A DNA stretch of 64,000 nucleotides from Marinomonas sp. MED121 (GTDB lineage: Bacteria > Pseudomonadota > Gammaproteobacteria > Pseudomonadales > Marinomonadaceae). Where the stretch lies: NCBI RefSeq assembly GCF_000153025.1, contig NZ_CH672431.1:576868-640867 (forward strand). The letters are read 5' to 3'. Below the pieces are notes generated by a model. The model made no database searches, had not been told where the DNA came from, and saw only the letters and a list, made by a program, of their open reading frames with translations. The translations under genes and the position numbers were made by a program. Shown one piece after another: positions 11,347 to 19,765 of this stretch (its first letter is position 1; every line of letters starts with the position of its first letter).

Positions 11347-12282
11347 TATTGGTTTCAAGCTTTGATAACGATGATCAAATGGGTCAATCGTTATCCCCGC
11401 TAACTCATCTAAAATCCATTTTTCAAATGCTTTGATTCGTTCAATACGAGGCGAAAACTCTTGATAGTTCATGTAAAAAGTGAGGCTTTTACTAAACGGA
11501 AACTGAGGTAAAACATGCACGAGTTCTCCTGATGCAAGGTCATCTTGAATCATTATTTCAGGACATATAAATACTCCATGGCCCGCTTTCACTGCACTGA
11601 TTCCCATATACCATGAGCCCACTTCTGCCCAAAGTTTTTGTTTTATATTGGTATCAATGCCGTATTCTGCAAAAAATGCAGACCAAGAGAGTTCGGATTC
11701 ATCAGCCTGTATTAACCAACATCTTAATAAGTCATCAATACTGTCAAACCTCATACTATTAGCAAGAGATTTAGAGGCGACAAGAACAAGGTTTGTTTCT
11801 AACAGTTTTATTTGCCGGCAGTCCTTTTGAGAATCAATCAGCGTTGTAATATCGATATCGGCATTACCTGCTCTTAGGTCTTCTCTGTAATCACAGCAAA
11901 GCAATCTAGCGGTAATCTCATCATGCATAGCGGTAAAGCGCCAAAGCTTTGGCATGACCCAGCTAGAAGCAAAACTTTGCGGGCAAATGATGCTGAGATT
12001 GCCCGCAAAAGGTTCTGCTTTAACCCTATCCAGCCCTTTTCCAATTAGCTCAAAAGCATCGCCTAAATACTCAGCAAGAATATGACCTTGGGTGGTCAGC
12101 TGCATATCACGTCCAGCGCGATAAAATAACTTATTACCTAGGTGTTCTTCTAACAGACGAATCTGCTGGCTTACTGCAGCCTGAGAGACAAAAAGTTCTT
12201 GTGCTGCCTTGGTATAGCTTAAGGTTTTACTGGCAACAGCAAAGTAGTGAATGGCTTTTAGGTGTGTAACTCGAGTATCCAT
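11332..12282 (-). CDS. LysR-family regulator (GcvA-like)
   Basis: This 316-residue protein has an N-terminal LysR winged helix (AIHYFAVASKTLSYTKAAQELFVSQAAVSQQIRLLEEHLG, residues 10-48 approximately) and a C-terminal effector-binding domain with the GcvA-like phrase on SLSIICPQSFASSWVMPKLWRF. It is divergently transcribed from a DUF1127-like small gene at 12391. A perfect T-N11-A dyad lies between them at 12296-12310, so autoregulation and control of the small gene are likely (inference). The effector is unknown. Confidence 0.9.
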   Translation of the reverse strand: MDTRVTHLKAIHYFAVASKTLSYTKAAQELFVSQAAVSQQIRLLEEHLGNKLFYRAGRDMQLTTQGHILAEYLGDAFELIGKGLDRVKAEPFAGNLSIICPQSFASSWVMPKLWRFTAMHDEITARLLCCDYREDLRAGNADIDITTLIDSQKDCRQIKLLETNLVLVASKSLANSMRFDSIDDLLRCWLIQADESELSWSAFFAEYGIDTNIKQKLWAEVGSWYMGISAVKAGHGVFICPEIMIQDDLASGELVHVLPQFPFSKSLTFYMNYQEFSPRIERIKAFEKWILDELAGITIDPFDHRYQSLKPIAGKH

Positions 12283-12295
12283 AGCTTAGGCAACC

Positions 12296-12310
12296 ATAAG
12301 ATTATCTTAT
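12296..12310. promoter_or_regulatory. candidate LysR operator (T-N11-A dyad)
   Basis: The sequence ATAAGAT-T-ATCTTAT is a perfect 15-base dyad containing the T-N11-A pattern of LysR-type boxes. It lies 13 bases upstream of the LysR start and 80 bases upstream of the divergent small gene, the normal position for a divergent LysR promoter. Confidence 0.6.
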
Positions 12311-12390
12311 TTTAGATGTAAGTTTTTAGCGTTCGTGTATTTCGCATCTCTTAGGCATGATTAAAAGCCTAAACACAAGGAGATGCAAGC

Positions 12391-12606
12391 ATGTACCCAT
12401 TATTGATTAGTCTATTAGGGGCGATTAAAAAAGCCTTTAAACTTGTCTTGAGAAATCTTTCTAAACACAATAGTAACAAGGATTTAAGTCGAGTAAGTAT
12501 GTCTAAAAGAGAGTTTGATCAGTTAACTAATCTATCTAGCCATTTGCAAAAAGACATTGGTTTACCGCCATATACGAGCCGCTCGAATAAGGGAGAGCTT
12601 TATTAA
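12391..12606 (+). CDS. small DUF1127-like protein
   Basis: This 71-residue basic protein has a hydrophobic/amphipathic N-terminus (PLLISLLGAIKKAFKLVLRNL) and a C-terminal motif NLSSHLQKDIGLPPY at 47-61 that resembles the DUF1127 (YjiS-like) core, where L-S-x-x-x-L-x-D-I-G-L is conserved. Some members of that family bind RNA or influence phosphate and arginine metabolism; nothing here identifies this one's role. AAGGAG at 12377-12382 gives a strong ribosome site. It is divergent from a LysR gene and followed by a long dyad. Confidence 0.7.
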   Translation: MYPLLISLLGAIKKAFKLVLRNLSKHNSNKDLSRVSMSKREFDQLTNLSSHLQKDIGLPPYTSRSNKGELY

Positions 12607-12647
12607 AATGCTTTACAATAAGAATAATAATAATAACAAGAGTTTAT

Positions 12648-12682
12648 GCTAAAACTCACTAGAAATTCTAATGAGTTTTAGC
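12648..12682. terminator. 35-base dyad between convergent genes
   Basis: The outer arms GCTAAAACTCA/TGAGTTTTAGC (11 bases) and inner arms TAGAA/TTCTA are separated by one mismatch and a single central base. It lies between the small DUF1127-like gene and the convergent DsbA-like gene. No strong T-run follows on either strand, so it may be a weak terminator or an mRNA 3' stabiliser. Confidence 0.55.
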
Positions 12683-12697
12683 TCTATTAAGAAAGCG

Positions 12698-13339
12698 CTA
12701 GCTGTTTTTTAGCTTAGCTAATGCCGCTAAAATATCTGTTAGCATCTGATCTGCATTAAGATAATCCAGTGGGATTTGAATGATTTGATTTGCCATAACT
12801 AAGGCTAGGGATGGAAAAGAGTTAAGCCCTAATTGACGCGCGATTTGAACTTCCTGTTCAAGCACTTCTGCTTTTTTACAATGCTCCATGGCTTTTAGGA
12901 AGCCATCTTCTTTTAACCCTATTTTGACTGCGCATTGGGCTAATGTATCTAAGTCTGAGGGGTTTTGAGCCTTTAAATAGTAAGCTTGTTGAATTTGTGC
13001 TGCCATTTCTTTTTCTAAGTTTTGATCTCTGGCTACCAAACAGGCACGACAGGCAGGGTAGGTCGAGCGCCTTGGTTGACAATCTTGCCAAAAATTATGA
13101 TTAAACTGGGTTCCTAGTTGAGATTCAATTTGCTTCCAAACTCCTGCAAGTTTAGCTTGCATTGGTAGAGGCATAGGAGCATTAGAGTCGACAGCCAACC
13201 CTCCCAGCATAGGTTGAATCTGTATTTCACCCTTATCAATATAAGGTGTAAGTGAAGCCTGAAGTGCTTTCCACGTGGGTTGAAAGCCCCAACACCAGCT
13301 GCACATAGGGTCATAGCAATAAATAAGAGTTGCGGACAT
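12698..13339 (-). CDS. DsbA-family thioredoxin-fold protein (COG3531-like)
   Basis: This 213-residue protein has a CXXC active site, Cys13 and Cys16, in YDPMCSWCWGFQPTW, followed by an inserted helical domain and the cis-proline segment NSFPSLAL near residue 175. The CSWCWG variety groups it with predicted disulfide isomerase-like cytosolic DsbA proteins (FrnE/COG3531). There is no signal peptide, so it should act in the cytoplasm; the physiological substrate is unknown. It stands alone between two terminator-like dyads. Confidence 0.83.
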   Translation of the reverse strand: MSATLIYCYDPMCSWCWGFQPTWKALQASLTPYIDKGEIQIQPMLGGLAVDSNAPMPLPMQAKLAGVWKQIESQLGTQFNHNFWQDCQPRRSTYPACRACLVARDQNLEKEMAAQIQQAYYLKAQNPSDLDTLAQCAVKIGLKEDGFLKAMEHCKKAEVLEQEVQIARQLGLNSFPSLALVMANQIIQIPLDYLNADQMLTDILAALAKLKNS

Positions 13340-13465
13340 AAGGTTGTTTCCTTAGGTTCTGATACCAAGAGATACAGCAGAATAAGGTGAAAAGCGAGTG
13401 TAAAACAAGTTAGAAAAGTGGTTAATTTCTATCTTTTTAAAGGAAATGAAAAATCATAGGCAAAA

Positions 13466-13497
13466 AAAAAGCAGCGATCTAAATGACGCTGCTTTTT
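13466..13497 (-). terminator. intrinsic terminator of the aminotransferase gene
   Basis: An 11-base stem AAAAAGCAGCG/CGCTGCTTTTT with a 10-base loop lies 19 bases past the minus-strand stop at 13516. On the minus strand it is followed by a run of nine T residues (the A-run at 13462-13470). Confidence 0.88.
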
Positions 13498-13515
13498 AAA
13501 GTCTATATCAAAGTT

Positions 13516-14715
13516 TTAGCTGTCTTTAATAATCGCGCTAATGGCATCACATAACGGCTTGATATTGTCATGAGTAATGCCTGCAACATTAATACGGCCA
13601 GAGCCCACAATGTAGATAGCGAAGTCTTGTCTTAGGCGGTTAACTTGATCTGGAGTAAGGCCAGAAAAAGAGAACATACCTTGTTGACGGGAAATAAATG
13701 AGAAGTCCTGCTCCACTCCGTTTGCTCTCAAAGTGCTAACAAACAAACTACGCATTTCGTGTATACGTTTACGCATACTCTCAAGTTCCATTTCCCATAA
13801 GCTACGCAGTGCCGGATCAGACAAAATTTCTGTCACTATCGCAGCACCATGAGCGGGTGGGTTTGAATAGTTTGTACGTATTGTTCTTTGCAGTTGAGTA
13901 AAGGCATTATCTGCTTGCTCAGCGGTATCGCAAACCAGAGTAATAGCACCAACACGCTCATTGTATAAACCAAAATTTTTGGAGAAAGAGCTCGCAATTA
14001 GCATTTCAGGCACTTGCTGAGTAAAGGTTCTTAAGCCTTTGGCATCTTCTTCAAGGCCAATACCAAACCCTTGATAAGCAAAATCAAATAAAGGTAAAAA
14101 TCCTTGCTTGCTGCATAAGTTAGCAAGTTGCTGCCACTGTTCTGGTGTTGGGTCTATACCGGTAGGATTGTGACAACAGCCATGGAAAAGCACCACATCA
14201 CCGTCTGGAATTTGAGACAAACTCGCGAGCATAGCCTCAAAATCTAGGCTTTTATTGGCCGCATCATAGTAGGCATAGGTTGCGACTTCTAATCCGACGG
14301 ATTGGAAAACGGCTTGATGGTTAGCCCAAGTCGGATTGCTTACCCAGATGGTCGCATTAGGTATGTGCTTCTTGATAAATTCTGCTGCAACGCGCAGTGC
14401 GCCAGTACCGCCAGGTGTATGGGCAGTATGGGCAAGTTTTTTGGTTAGTATGGGGTGGTCTGAACCAAATAAAAGGCCTTGAACCGCTTCGCGGTATTGT
14501 GAAGTGCCTTCAATGCTTAAATAGCTTTTGCTAGTTTCAGAGACTAGCAATCTTTCTTCGGCTTGCTTAACTGCTTGAAGAATAGGGGTTTGCCCCTGCT
14601 CATCCTTATACACACCTACACCCAAATTTATTTTATTTGGATTGGATTCTTTCGCAAAGGATGCATTTAAACCAAGAATTGGATCTGCAGGCGCAGCTTG
14701 AATATTTTCGAACAT
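13516..14715 (-). CDS. aspartate/aromatic amino acid aminotransferase (AspC/TyrB family)
   Basis: This 399-residue class I aminotransferase interconverts amino and keto acids using PLP. It has the N-terminal signature [14 protein letters not shown] and [13 protein letters not shown], the PLP lysine K246 in [15 protein letters not shown], Asp211 and Tyr214 in FDFAYQGF, and NPTG at 183-186. The length and the full-length colinearity fit the dimeric AspC/TyrB family; sequence alone does not separate aspartate from aromatic preference. The ATG follows GGGGAG. It is monocistronic with its own terminator. Confidence 0.93.
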   Translation of the reverse strand: MFENIQAAPADPILGLNASFAKESNPNKINLGVGVYKDEQGQTPILQAVKQAEERLLVSETSKSYLSIEGTSQYREAVQGLLFGSDHPILTKKLAHTAHTPGGTGALRVAAEFIKKHIPNATIWVSNPTWANHQAVFQSVGLEVATYAYYDAANKSLDFEAMLASLSQIPDGDVVLFHGCCHNPTGIDPTPEQWQQLANLCSKQGFLPLFDFAYQGFGIGLEEDAKGLRTFTQQVPEMLIASSFSKNFGLYNERVGAITLVCDTAEQADNAFTQLQRTIRTNYSNPPAHGAAIVTEILSDPALRSLWEMELESMRKRIHEMRSLFVSTLRANGVEQDFSFISRQQGMFSFSGLTPDQVNRLRQDFAIYIVGSGRINVAGITHDNIKPLCDAISAIIKDS

Positions 14716-15034
14716 AATGGCTCCCCAAAAGGGTTATTCGCTCTATTATAATTATTAATTACACGCTATTAGCTAGCGCTTTAAAAAAACCTAGGTATGT
14801 TACTCCAACAGATCTAGCACCGCTAGCAAATGTCTTAAGTGATTGGATACCATATGTAAACGAGAGTAAGTTGATTTGTTTTTTGAAAGCGAAAAAATCG
14901 CCTTGCTGCTCGGGTCAGCAATTTGAGTAAAGCGGTCAGTTTCCACCCTATTTTAATGTGAAAACATGCCCTAAGGTCCCTAATTAGGCCTTAGTGAGGA
15001 TTAACTTGGCTTTCTTTCGCTTGTCTGATCGAAA
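14716..15034. other. 319-base intergenic region
   Basis: No coding frame is evident. The right part, next to 14715, should hold the promoter of the minus-strand aminotransferase; AT-rich TATAATTATTAATTA lies at about 14746-14760. A short dyad CTAGC-ACC-GCTAG is at 14814-14826. Nested palindromes occur at 14971-14994: CTAAGG/CCTTAG around CCTAATTAGG. They could form a 3' stem-loop for the small gene at 15035. Confidence 0.5.
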
Positions 15035-15232
15035 TTAGTTAATATCCCATCCATTGGAAATTGAATCAGATAAGCTTTTTTGTTCTCGGTAAGCTTCAAT
15101 GGCGCGGCGGGCTTTTAACATACGTACGCCATCTTCCTTTTGCAGCTTTTCACTTTTCTCATTATCAAATGAGATAGATGCGTGTAAAAGTTCTGTTTTC
15201 AGTTCACTTAATTCGGTAGCTAGTTTGTTCAT
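15035..15232 (-). CDS. small PA3496-like protein
   Basis: This 65-residue charged protein has a C-terminal motif ARRAIEAYREQKSLSDSI that resembles the small PA3496-family proteins of pseudomonads (R-R-x-I-E-x-x-x-E-x-K-x-L). Function is not established. I chose the ATG at 15232 because AAAGGA lies 6 bases upstream; an upstream ATG at 15262 would add ten residues but has no such site. It is divergent from uvrD. Confidence 0.6.
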   Translation of the reverse strand: MNKLATELSELKTELLHASISFDNEKSEKLQKEDGVRMLKARRAIEAYREQKSLSDSISNGWDIN

Positions 15233-15440
15233 CGTTTTTCCTTTGATGTATTTCAATGACAATGAAATGCATAGATCACTGTCATCGACAGGTGAAAAAA
15301 GTCAAAATAGAGGTCAACAAGTTACAACACATAAAAGACCGTAAAATCGATCAAAAATCAACCATTATGGTAATTTTTTTATGTGACAGAAAAATGAAAT
15401 TACTTTTTAGCCAATTAACCAGCAAGGCGGAACCTGCTCA

Positions 15441-17648
15441 ATGGATGTTTCTTTTATTCTTGATTCTTTAAACGATAAACAACGGGAAGCGGTTGCTGCT
15501 CCATTGCAAAATACCTTGATTTTAGCTGGAGCAGGCAGTGGTAAAACCCGTGTTCTAGTGCATAGAATCGCTTGGTTAATGCATGCCTATGAAGTCTCGC
15601 CTTTTAGTATTATGGCGGTGACCTTTACCAATAAAGCCGCAAAAGAGATGCAAGCAAGGATAGAGCAACTGGTCGGTGTTCCCCCTCAAGGTATGTGGGT
15701 CGGCACTTTCCACGGTTTAGCACATCGCTTATTACGTGCTCATTGGCGTGATGCCGGATTAAAAGAAAACTTTCAGATTATGGACAGCGATGACCAGCTT
15801 CGTATGGTGAAACGTCTCATGCGAGAGCAAAATATCGATGAAACACGTTGGCCACCAAAACAGGTGTGTTGGTATATCAATGGTCAAAAAGATGAAGGCC
15901 GTCGTGCTGCCCATGTTCCCGATAGTCATGACCCTTTCTCCAAGGGAATGAGGGAGTTGTATTACACCTATGAAGAAGCGTGTGAGCGTAATGGCACCTT
16001 AGACTTTGGCGAGTTGCTATTAAGAGCGCATGAACTGTTATTGGGTAACCCTGCTTTACTACGCCATTATCAAGAACGTTTTGTACATGTGCTGGTGGAC
16101 GAGTTTCAAGATACCAACAGTATTCAATATGCCTGGTTGCGCATACTCGTTGGGGATAAAGGATCGATTACTGCTGTAGGTGATGATGACCAATCTATTT
16201 ATGGTTGGCGGGGCGCAAAAATTGAAAACATACAGAATTTCACCAAGCACTTTAATGAGGTACAGACGATTCGTCTTGAGCAAAACTACCGCTCTACAGG
16301 TCATATTCTTAAAGCCGCAAACGGCCTGATTAAAAATAACGATGATCGTTTAGGCAAGGAGCTTTGGACAGAAAGCCCAGAAGGGGAAAAGATCTCCTTA
16401 TATGCTGGTTTTAATGAACAAGATGAAGCCAGATTTATCCTGAGCATTATAAAAAAATGGCGTGATGATGGTACTAGCCTAAGAGATATGGCTATTTTAT
16501 ACCGTTCAAATGCTCAATCACGAGTGGTTGAGGAATGCTTGGTAAGAGAGCAAATTGCTTATCGTATTTATGGCGGCCATAGGTTCTACGATCGACTCGA
16601 AATTAAAAATGCTTTGGCTTATGCCAGATTGGCTATAGATGCCAATGATGACGGTGCCATGGAGCGAGTGATTAATGTTCCTCCAAGAGGCATAGGTGAG
16701 CGCAGTATAGGGACAATTCGTGAGCTGGCTCGAGATCAAGGTTGCTCCATGTGGCAAGCCGCATCTGAAATAGTACGTCAAAAACTATTACCTGCTAGGG
16801 CAACTAATGCCATTGAGGCTTTTTTAGCTTTGGTCGATGGTATGGCAAACAGTGTACAAAGTGACGATCTAGGCTTAGGTGAAGTGTTTGAACAGTTGAT
16901 TCAAGAAGCCGGCCTGATTGCTTTTCATGAGAAAGAGAAAGGCGAAAAAGGCGAAGCCAGAGTCGAAAACTTAAAAGAGTTAGTCAGTGCCGCGACTGGG
17001 TTTAGCTGGACTCAAACCGAGACAGAAGAGCAGGAATATAGCTCACCTATGATGGCCTTTTTGGATCAAGCTGTTTTAGATGCAGGTGAAGCTCAGGCGG
17101 ATGAATATCAAGATGCGATTCAGCTAATGACCTTGCATTCAGCGAAAGGCCTTGAGTTCCCGCTTGTGTTCTTGACGGGTGTGGAAGAGAACCTCTTCCC
17201 AAGCCGTATGTCCTTTGAAGAGCCTGGACGTTTAGAAGAAGAGAGGCGCTTATGTTATGTGGGTATCACTCGGGCGATGGAAAAACTTTATATTACCTAC
17301 GCAGAATCTCGTCGTTTACATGGCAGTGAGTCCTTTAATAGTCCATCTCGCTTTATCAACGAAATTCCGAGTGACTGCCTTGAAGAGGTGCGTTTGCGTT
17401 CGCAAGTGTCTCGTCCCGTGTCTACGCAAAGGCCTACATATGCTCGCCCTGCCAACTCTGTATTGGAAGGCTATCAAGTCCCTGAAACATCAATAAGCAT
17501 GGGTGATAGGGTCATGCATCCAGTGTTTGGCGAAGGTTTAGTAATTAATTATGAGGGCCAAGGTCCGCAGGCAAGAGTTCAAGTAAATTTTGATGATGAA
17601 GGGACGAAATGGCTGGTTTTGGCCTTTGCCAAATTACAAACATTATAA
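15441..17648 (+). CDS. uvrD: DNA helicase II UvrD
   Basis: This 735-residue SF1A helicase unwinds DNA 3' to 5' in nucleotide-excision and mismatch repair. The opening MDVSFILDSLNDKQREAVAA matches E. coli UvrD closely. Walker A AGAGSGKT lies at 29-36. Motif III/IV elements (VGDDDQSIYGWRGAKIENI, then RLEQNYRSTG) and motif V/VI (MTLHSAKGLEFPLVFL, then YVGITRA) are all intact. The C-terminal domain ends with the Tudor-like GDRVMHPVFGEGLVINYEG segment that binds RNA polymerase. No convincing LexA box was found upstream. Confidence 0.97.
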   Translation: MDVSFILDSLNDKQREAVAAPLQNTLILAGAGSGKTRVLVHRIAWLMHAYEVSPFSIMAVTFTNKAAKEMQARIEQLVGVPPQGMWVGTFHGLAHRLLRAHWRDAGLKENFQIMDSDDQLRMVKRLMREQNIDETRWPPKQVCWYINGQKDEGRRAAHVPDSHDPFSKGMRELYYTYEEACERNGTLDFGELLLRAHELLLGNPALLRHYQERFVHVLVDEFQDTNSIQYAWLRILVGDKGSITAVGDDDQSIYGWRGAKIENIQNFTKHFNEVQTIRLEQNYRSTGHILKAANGLIKNNDDRLGKELWTESPEGEKISLYAGFNEQDEARFILSIIKKWRDDGTSLRDMAILYRSNAQSRVVEECLVREQIAYRIYGGHRFYDRLEIKNALAYARLAIDANDDGAMERVINVPPRGIGERSIGTIRELARDQGCSMWQAASEIVRQKLLPARATNAIEAFLALVDGMANSVQSDDLGLGEVFEQLIQEAGLIAFHEKEKGEKGEARVENLKELVSAATGFSWTQTETEEQEYSSPMMAFLDQAVLDAGEAQADEYQDAIQLMTLHSAKGLEFPLVFLTGVEENLFPSRMSFEEPGRLEEERRLCYVGITRAMEKLYITYAESRRLHGSESFNSPSRFINEIPSDCLEEVRLRSQVSRPVSTQRPTYARPANSVLEGYQVPETSISMGDRVMHPVFGEGLVINYEGQGPQARVQVNFDDEGTKWLVLAFAKLQTL

Positions 17649-17737
17649 ATTTGAACATTGTTAAAAAAATCAGTTGAGACAATGAGCTAGTCCGCCTAGT
17701 ATCTAGTTTAAGAGTTTTGTTTAGATGGGCAAAACTG

Positions 17738-17772
17738 GCTATTTAAATGTTTGAATCAAGCATTTAAATAGC
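17738..17772. promoter_or_regulatory. 35-base near-perfect dyad upstream of the TRAP binding protein
   Basis: The arms GCTATTTAAATG (17738-17749) and CATTTAAATAGC (17761-17772) are perfectly complementary, and the centre TTGA-A-TCAA pairs as well, leaving one T/G mismatch. It ends 38 bases before the ATG at 17811 and is not followed by a T-run. It may be an operator or a 5' leader hairpin. Confidence 0.6.
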
Positions 17773-17810
17773 AAAGCAAAATTAATAACAATAAAAGCTG
17801 AGGAATCAAA

Positions 17811-18923
17811 ATGTTTACAGCAAAAAGTTTTGGAAAGTGGGCCGTTGCTGGGTTAGCAGCTGCAACCTTAGTTGCTTGTGGCGGTGGTGAAAAAGCCGAA
17901 GAACAGGCAAAGGCTGAAACTAAAGCCGAAGTAATCAACTGGAAAATGGTAACAACTTGGCCGAAAAACTTCCCAGGATTGGGTACAGGTGCTGAGAAAC
18001 TAGCGAAAAACATTACAGAGATGTCTGGTGGACGTCTAAATGTAAAAGTTTATGCGGCGGGTGAGCTAGTACCACCATTAGAAGTATTCGATGCCGTTTC
18101 TCGTGGTACAGCCGAAATGGGTCACGGTGCGTCTTATTACTGGAAAGGCAAGGCGCCAGCAGCACAGTTTTTTGCTGCAGTTCCATTTGGTCTAACTGCA
18201 CAAGAAATCAATGCTTGGGTTAGTCATGGCGGCGGTATGGCTCTGTGGGAAGAGGTTTATGCTCCCTTTAATCTAGTCCCTATGGCAGCCGGTAATACGG
18301 GTGTTCAAATGGGTGGTTGGTTTAATAAAGAAATTAACTCTATCAATGACTTCCAAGGCCTGAAAATGCGTATTCCTGGCCTAGGTGGGGAAGTACTGAA
18401 AAAAGTCGGTGGTACACCGGTTAACTTGCCTGGCGGCGAAATCTTTACCGCTTTGCAAACAGGTACAATTGATGCGACAGAGTGGGTTGGTCCTTATAAC
18501 GACCTAGCATTTGGTCTGTATAAAGCGGCGAAATTCTACTACTATCCAGGTTGGCACGAGCCAGGTACAACGCTTGAAGCCATGGTTAACAAAACGGCTT
18601 TTGATGCATTGCCTGCAGACCTTAAACTGATTGTTAAAGCAGCTGGCCGTCAAGCTAACCAAGATATGCTGGATGAGTTTACGGCTCTGAACAATGACGC
18701 ACTAGAAACGCTAGTAAATGATCATAATGTTCAACTTAAGCCTTTCCCGAAAGAGGTGCTAGCACAATTGCGTACCGCTTCTGATGAGACGTTGAAAGAA
18801 GTAGCCGCAGGCGATGAAATGAGCAAGAAGGTGTATGACTCCTTTATCGACTTCCGCTCTAAAGTTGGCAAATGGCACGCCGTGTCTGAGCGTGCTTATA
18901 TCAATGCCCGTGATGCTGACTAG
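17811..18923 (+). CDS. TRAP transporter substrate-binding lipoprotein (DctP family)
   Basis: This 370-residue protein is the extracytoplasmic solute receptor of a TRAP transporter. The N-terminus is a lipoprotein signal with lipobox LVAC, the acylated Cys23 being followed by GGGEKAEEQ. The mature part has WKMVTTWPKNFPGLGTGAEKLAK and the ligand-carboxylate region LKMRIPGLGGEVLKKVGG, then DATEWVGPYND. These features fit the COG4663/TakP-like branch, whose characterised members bind keto acids or related carboxylates. The gene stands alone; matching membrane subunits are at 25705-27622. GAGG at 17800 gives the ribosome site. Confidence 0.9.
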   Translation: MFTAKSFGKWAVAGLAAATLVACGGGEKAEEQAKAETKAEVINWKMVTTWPKNFPGLGTGAEKLAKNITEMSGGRLNVKVYAAGELVPPLEVFDAVSRGTAEMGHGASYYWKGKAPAAQFFAAVPFGLTAQEINAWVSHGGGMALWEEVYAPFNLVPMAAGNTGVQMGGWFNKEINSINDFQGLKMRIPGLGGEVLKKVGGTPVNLPGGEIFTALQTGTIDATEWVGPYNDLAFGLYKAAKFYYYPGWHEPGTTLEAMVNKTAFDALPADLKLIVKAAGRQANQDMLDEFTALNNDALETLVNDHNVQLKPFPKEVLAQLRTASDETLKEVAAGDEMSKKVYDSFIDFRSKVGKWHAVSERAYINARDAD

Positions 18924-18947
18924 TTAAATCACTTTACTAGTAAGTAC

Positions 18948-18984
18948 AAAAAAGGCTTCAAAGTTTAACTTTGAAGCCTTTTTT
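18948..18984. terminator. bidirectional intrinsic terminator
   Basis: Perfect 18-base arms, AAAAAAGGCTTCAAAGTT and its complement, flank a single base and end in six T residues on both strands. It lies between the convergent TRAP binding-protein gene and the PutA C-terminal-domain gene and serves both. Confidence 0.93.
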
Positions 18985-19002
18985 AATGCCGTTAAACAGG
19001 GG

Positions 19003-19692
19003 TTAATCTGTTTTACTGCCTAACTCTAGAAGTGTTGCATTACCACCAACTGCGGTCGTATTGGTACTAATGGTTTGCTCCGTAGTGAATTGGTGAATAA
19101 AGCTTGGTTTAGCCTGATTTGAGTAATTGATGAAATCAGTTTCACTTACTAGCTGACATAAAAGGCCTTCTTTATTCGCAAGTTTCTGCTTTATTTCAAT
19201 CAAGTTCTTATCATCAGTTAGTGCACAAACGCCAGCGAGTCGTATGTCTTGTAAGTTCTCTTGATGCTCTGCTTGGTTTGCTTCTTGTAAGACACCATCA
19301 GGTAAATAAGCCTCTAAACCTGCTAGGAGAGTCTGACCCATTTCACCATGATGAATCACGCTATTGCCTGCTACTAAAGCGGCATAGACCTGACCCACAA
19401 CGGCTGTAAATAGTTGCTCTCTTTGAGTTGGCAAGTCTGTGATAAGGCTGATAAACACACCACGGCCTTGATTCGAAAGCAGGTTACTTTCACCAGTCGG
19501 CCCAGGCATTAGCTGCTTAGCAGCAATTTGAGCTAGGGCATTATTAATCTGCCACTGAGCCATTTTTCTCGCATCACCTGTTAAGGTATTAAGGCTGTTT
19601 GTTAACCTTTCAGCGCGTTGCTCAGTCCCTAATTGATTCCATAATGGAAACGCCTGCATTGCTGTATCTATTTGTGTCTTATTAGCATTCAT
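19003..19692 (-). CDS. freestanding PutA C-terminal (ALDH-superfamily) domain
   Basis: This 229-residue protein matches the extra C-terminal domain of long PutA proteins, not a full dehydrogenase. It has the ALDH-like dimer-flap sequence LMPGPTGESNLLSNQGRGVFISL, a degenerate Rossmann part (VAGNSVIHHGEMGQ), and the conserved C-terminal PutA motif STNTTAVGGNATLLELG. No catalytic Cys of the ALDH type is present; the lone nearby cysteines are not in an FxxxGQxC context. In type B PutA this domain covers the channel between the two active sites. Here it follows putA on the same strand after 73 bases, so it likely docks in trans (inference). Confidence 0.85.
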   Translation of the reverse strand: MNANKTQIDTAMQAFPLWNQLGTEQRAERLTNSLNTLTGDARKMAQWQINNALAQIAAKQLMPGPTGESNLLSNQGRGVFISLITDLPTQREQLFTAVVGQVYAALVAGNSVIHHGEMGQTLLAGLEAYLPDGVLQEANQAEHQENLQDIRLAGVCALTDDKNLIEIKQKLANKEGLLCQLVSETDFINYSNQAKPSFIHQFTTEQTISTNTTAVGGNATLLELGSKTD

Positions 19693-19765
19693 AATATCTG
19701 TACCTAAATTCTTTTACCTGAATTACTTTTATCGGTTGCTTATAAACTCAGTGTGTTTAAGCACT

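Noticed and set aside
15279..15291. CTGTC-ATC-GACAG upstream of uvrD as a LexA box
   Set aside because: The CTG and CAG ends are 7 bases apart, not the 10 bases of the gammaproteobacterial LexA site.
17649..17737. Sigma-54 promoter in front of the TRAP binding protein
   Set aside because: GG and GC elements exist but not with the required 10-base spacing.
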